Positions 62,480 through 64,000 of a stretch of DNA of 64,000 nucleotides are shown one piece after another. The notes beneath the pieces were generated by a model, which worked only from the letters and a program-made list of their open reading frames with translations, did not search any database and was not told the origin of the DNA. Source of the stretch: Linyphia triangularis. Taxonomy: Eukaryota; Arthropoda; Arachnida; Araneae; Linyphiidae. The stretch spans positions 108,967,442 to 109,031,441 of the forward strand of contig OZ021722.1 in assembly GCA_963978545.1 (NCBI GenBank), given 5' to 3'. Within the stretch, counting starts at the first letter, position 1; each line of letters starts with the position of its first letter. Made by a program: the position numbers and the translations under genes.

Positions 62480-63472
62480 AAATAATTTACTTTGAAAACT
62501 TCTGAAATAGATATTTTCCTAAAGAATAGTTTACACAGTTTTCTAATAGAAGAGGTTAAGAACCAATTAGCACACATTTTTAATTCAACTAAATTTACAG
62601 GAAAGCTACTGGCATTTTCTTAACTAGCATAAATATAATTATAAAACTTACTAACAAAAAATAGCATTTTAGTTAAAAATGTGAAAGAAATCTAAATAAT
62701 TACATACCTGCTATAGGAAAGCTCTGTTTTATTTGTTAAAAAATTACAAACTTAATCTTGTTTATAAGTTAATAGATAATGTTGATTGTTTGATAGCCTA
62801 AGCCCTTTGATCATATATGAAAGGGCTGCATCTAGATCTGAACACGCAAGGTTGGAATTACTACAAAATAAACCATTAAACAATTAGACAGAAGTCTATT
62901 ATTGCTCCAAATTTTGAATATATTAAGGCAAAAATCTGCCAACAAGTTAGAAGATATGTATGTTAATACAAGATCAAAAAATAAAAAAAGTATATAAAAA
63001 TCCTTAGATTAAATTTTTTTTTTAATTGAATGTCTCATATGAAATAAATATGCAAAGGGAAGTATAGATTTTTGGTAGGTATAATTGTGTATCACTACAG
63101 ATGGATAAAAATAACTGTACTTCTTAAAAATTTATCAAGAAAAATAATTTTTTGATTAATTGAAGTGGGAAAAAAAAATACTCAACTTGAAAAGAAATGT
63201 TTTCAAGAAAATCAAAACTTTTATTAACTGAATGGCACCGAAACAATAATGTAAAATAGTTTTTTGTTTTTTTAAAGTAGTTGCGCACTTAATATGTTTA
63301 TGTTATCATCTGGGATGCTTAAGGAGTAGGTATCTCTTAAGAACAAGCAATTTACTTCAAAATTCAATAATATAACAGTATTTTTCAGACACCTTCAGTA
63401 GTAAGTTACCCAAGCTAGATTAAAATTTAAAGTTTCAGATACAGAATTCAAAAGCATTAGTTTAGTTAACTG

Positions 63473-63557
<85 letters not shown>

Positions 63558-64000
63558 GTTTGAATATTAGAGAAACTTAAAAAATGTTGAATTTTAAAGT
63601 GTTAACCTAGAACTGCAATAATTGCCTTGATTTTTTTTTTTTAATTAAATTTCTTATGTATTTCATTGCCATACCTATTATTAGTAACATGAAGCCATTA
63701 TACTTGCAAAGGTTACTTTGCAAGTGTAGTGGCAAACAAAAAAAAATTATTTTTGAAAACTTATAACTTAAATTTGCCAAAACATAACAACAAAGAAGGA
63801 AACAAAATATATTAACTACCTAATAACTAACCTGACAATAAAGAATTGAAACTTCTGTTACTATTCATTATTTTTTACAGAAATACTGCAACATCCAAAA
63901 TACTTTTAAGAATTAAGACAAACAATTTTTAGCAAGCCAAATATTTAAGTTCTAAATGGTGTTCTGATAATTAATAGATAGAATTTGTAAAAGAAACTTA
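62480..64000 (+). other. Intergenic stretch; (TA)n at 63472-63555
   Basis: AT-rich sequence with a ~84-bp (TA)n microsatellite and short T/A runs. No gene or assignable repeat to the window end. Confidence 0.5.

Overview
The window is AT-rich eukaryotic DNA from an invertebrate, most likely an arthropod; a chelicerate is a guess from the repeat-packed introns and is not proven. It has long introns bounded by GT-AG sites, tRNA-derived SINEs, a Helitron, solo LTRs and a dense population of small inverted-repeat DNA transposons. No bacterial or organelle features are present.

The main gene is the 3' part of a filamin (orthologue of Drosophila cheerio and vertebrate FLNA/B/C) on the + strand. 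Eleven coding exons between 980 and 40197 splice into one open frame of 689 codons plus a stop, with every internal junction in phase 1. They encode the last seven Ig-like filamin repeats (equivalent to human repeats 18 to 24, the first one partial), the hinge before the last repeat, and the self-association repeat at the C-terminus. The actin-binding domain and earlier repeats lie upstream of the window. Introns run from about 1.2 to 9.4 kb and are filled with transposons, several only 24 to 65 bp from a splice site.

Mobile elements: (i) a ~336-bp family with 8-bp target duplications (five clean copies plus one split by another element); (ii) a 4917-bp element (18301-23217) with good inverted ends, nested in one of those copies, of no superfamily I can name; (iii) a 3.86-kb Helitron (29505-33361, minus strand) with complete ends, a broken Rep/helicase reading frame and a substituted catalytic histidine; (iv) Tc1/mariner- or pogo-like families with TA ends; (v) piggyBac-like MITEs and two piggyBac transposase fragments; (vi) hAT-like elements with 8-bp duplications and a 'CAGGGTTCCC' family with 5-bp duplications; (vii) two solo-LTR candidates; (viii) SINEs and SINE fragments sharing an (ACCA)n-like tail.

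Downstream of filamin (40.2-64 kb) lie its probable 3' UTR, a ~2.8-kb palindrome of two head-to-head broken copies of a transposon-like multidomain gene (42.66-45.46 kb), a short snap-back hairpin (45489-45665), and a small mitochondrial gene, PET117 (47801-47995, +), with a likely non-coding first exon. From 48.2 kb to the end I see repeats, a piggyBac relic and long AT-rich stretches without a supported gene.
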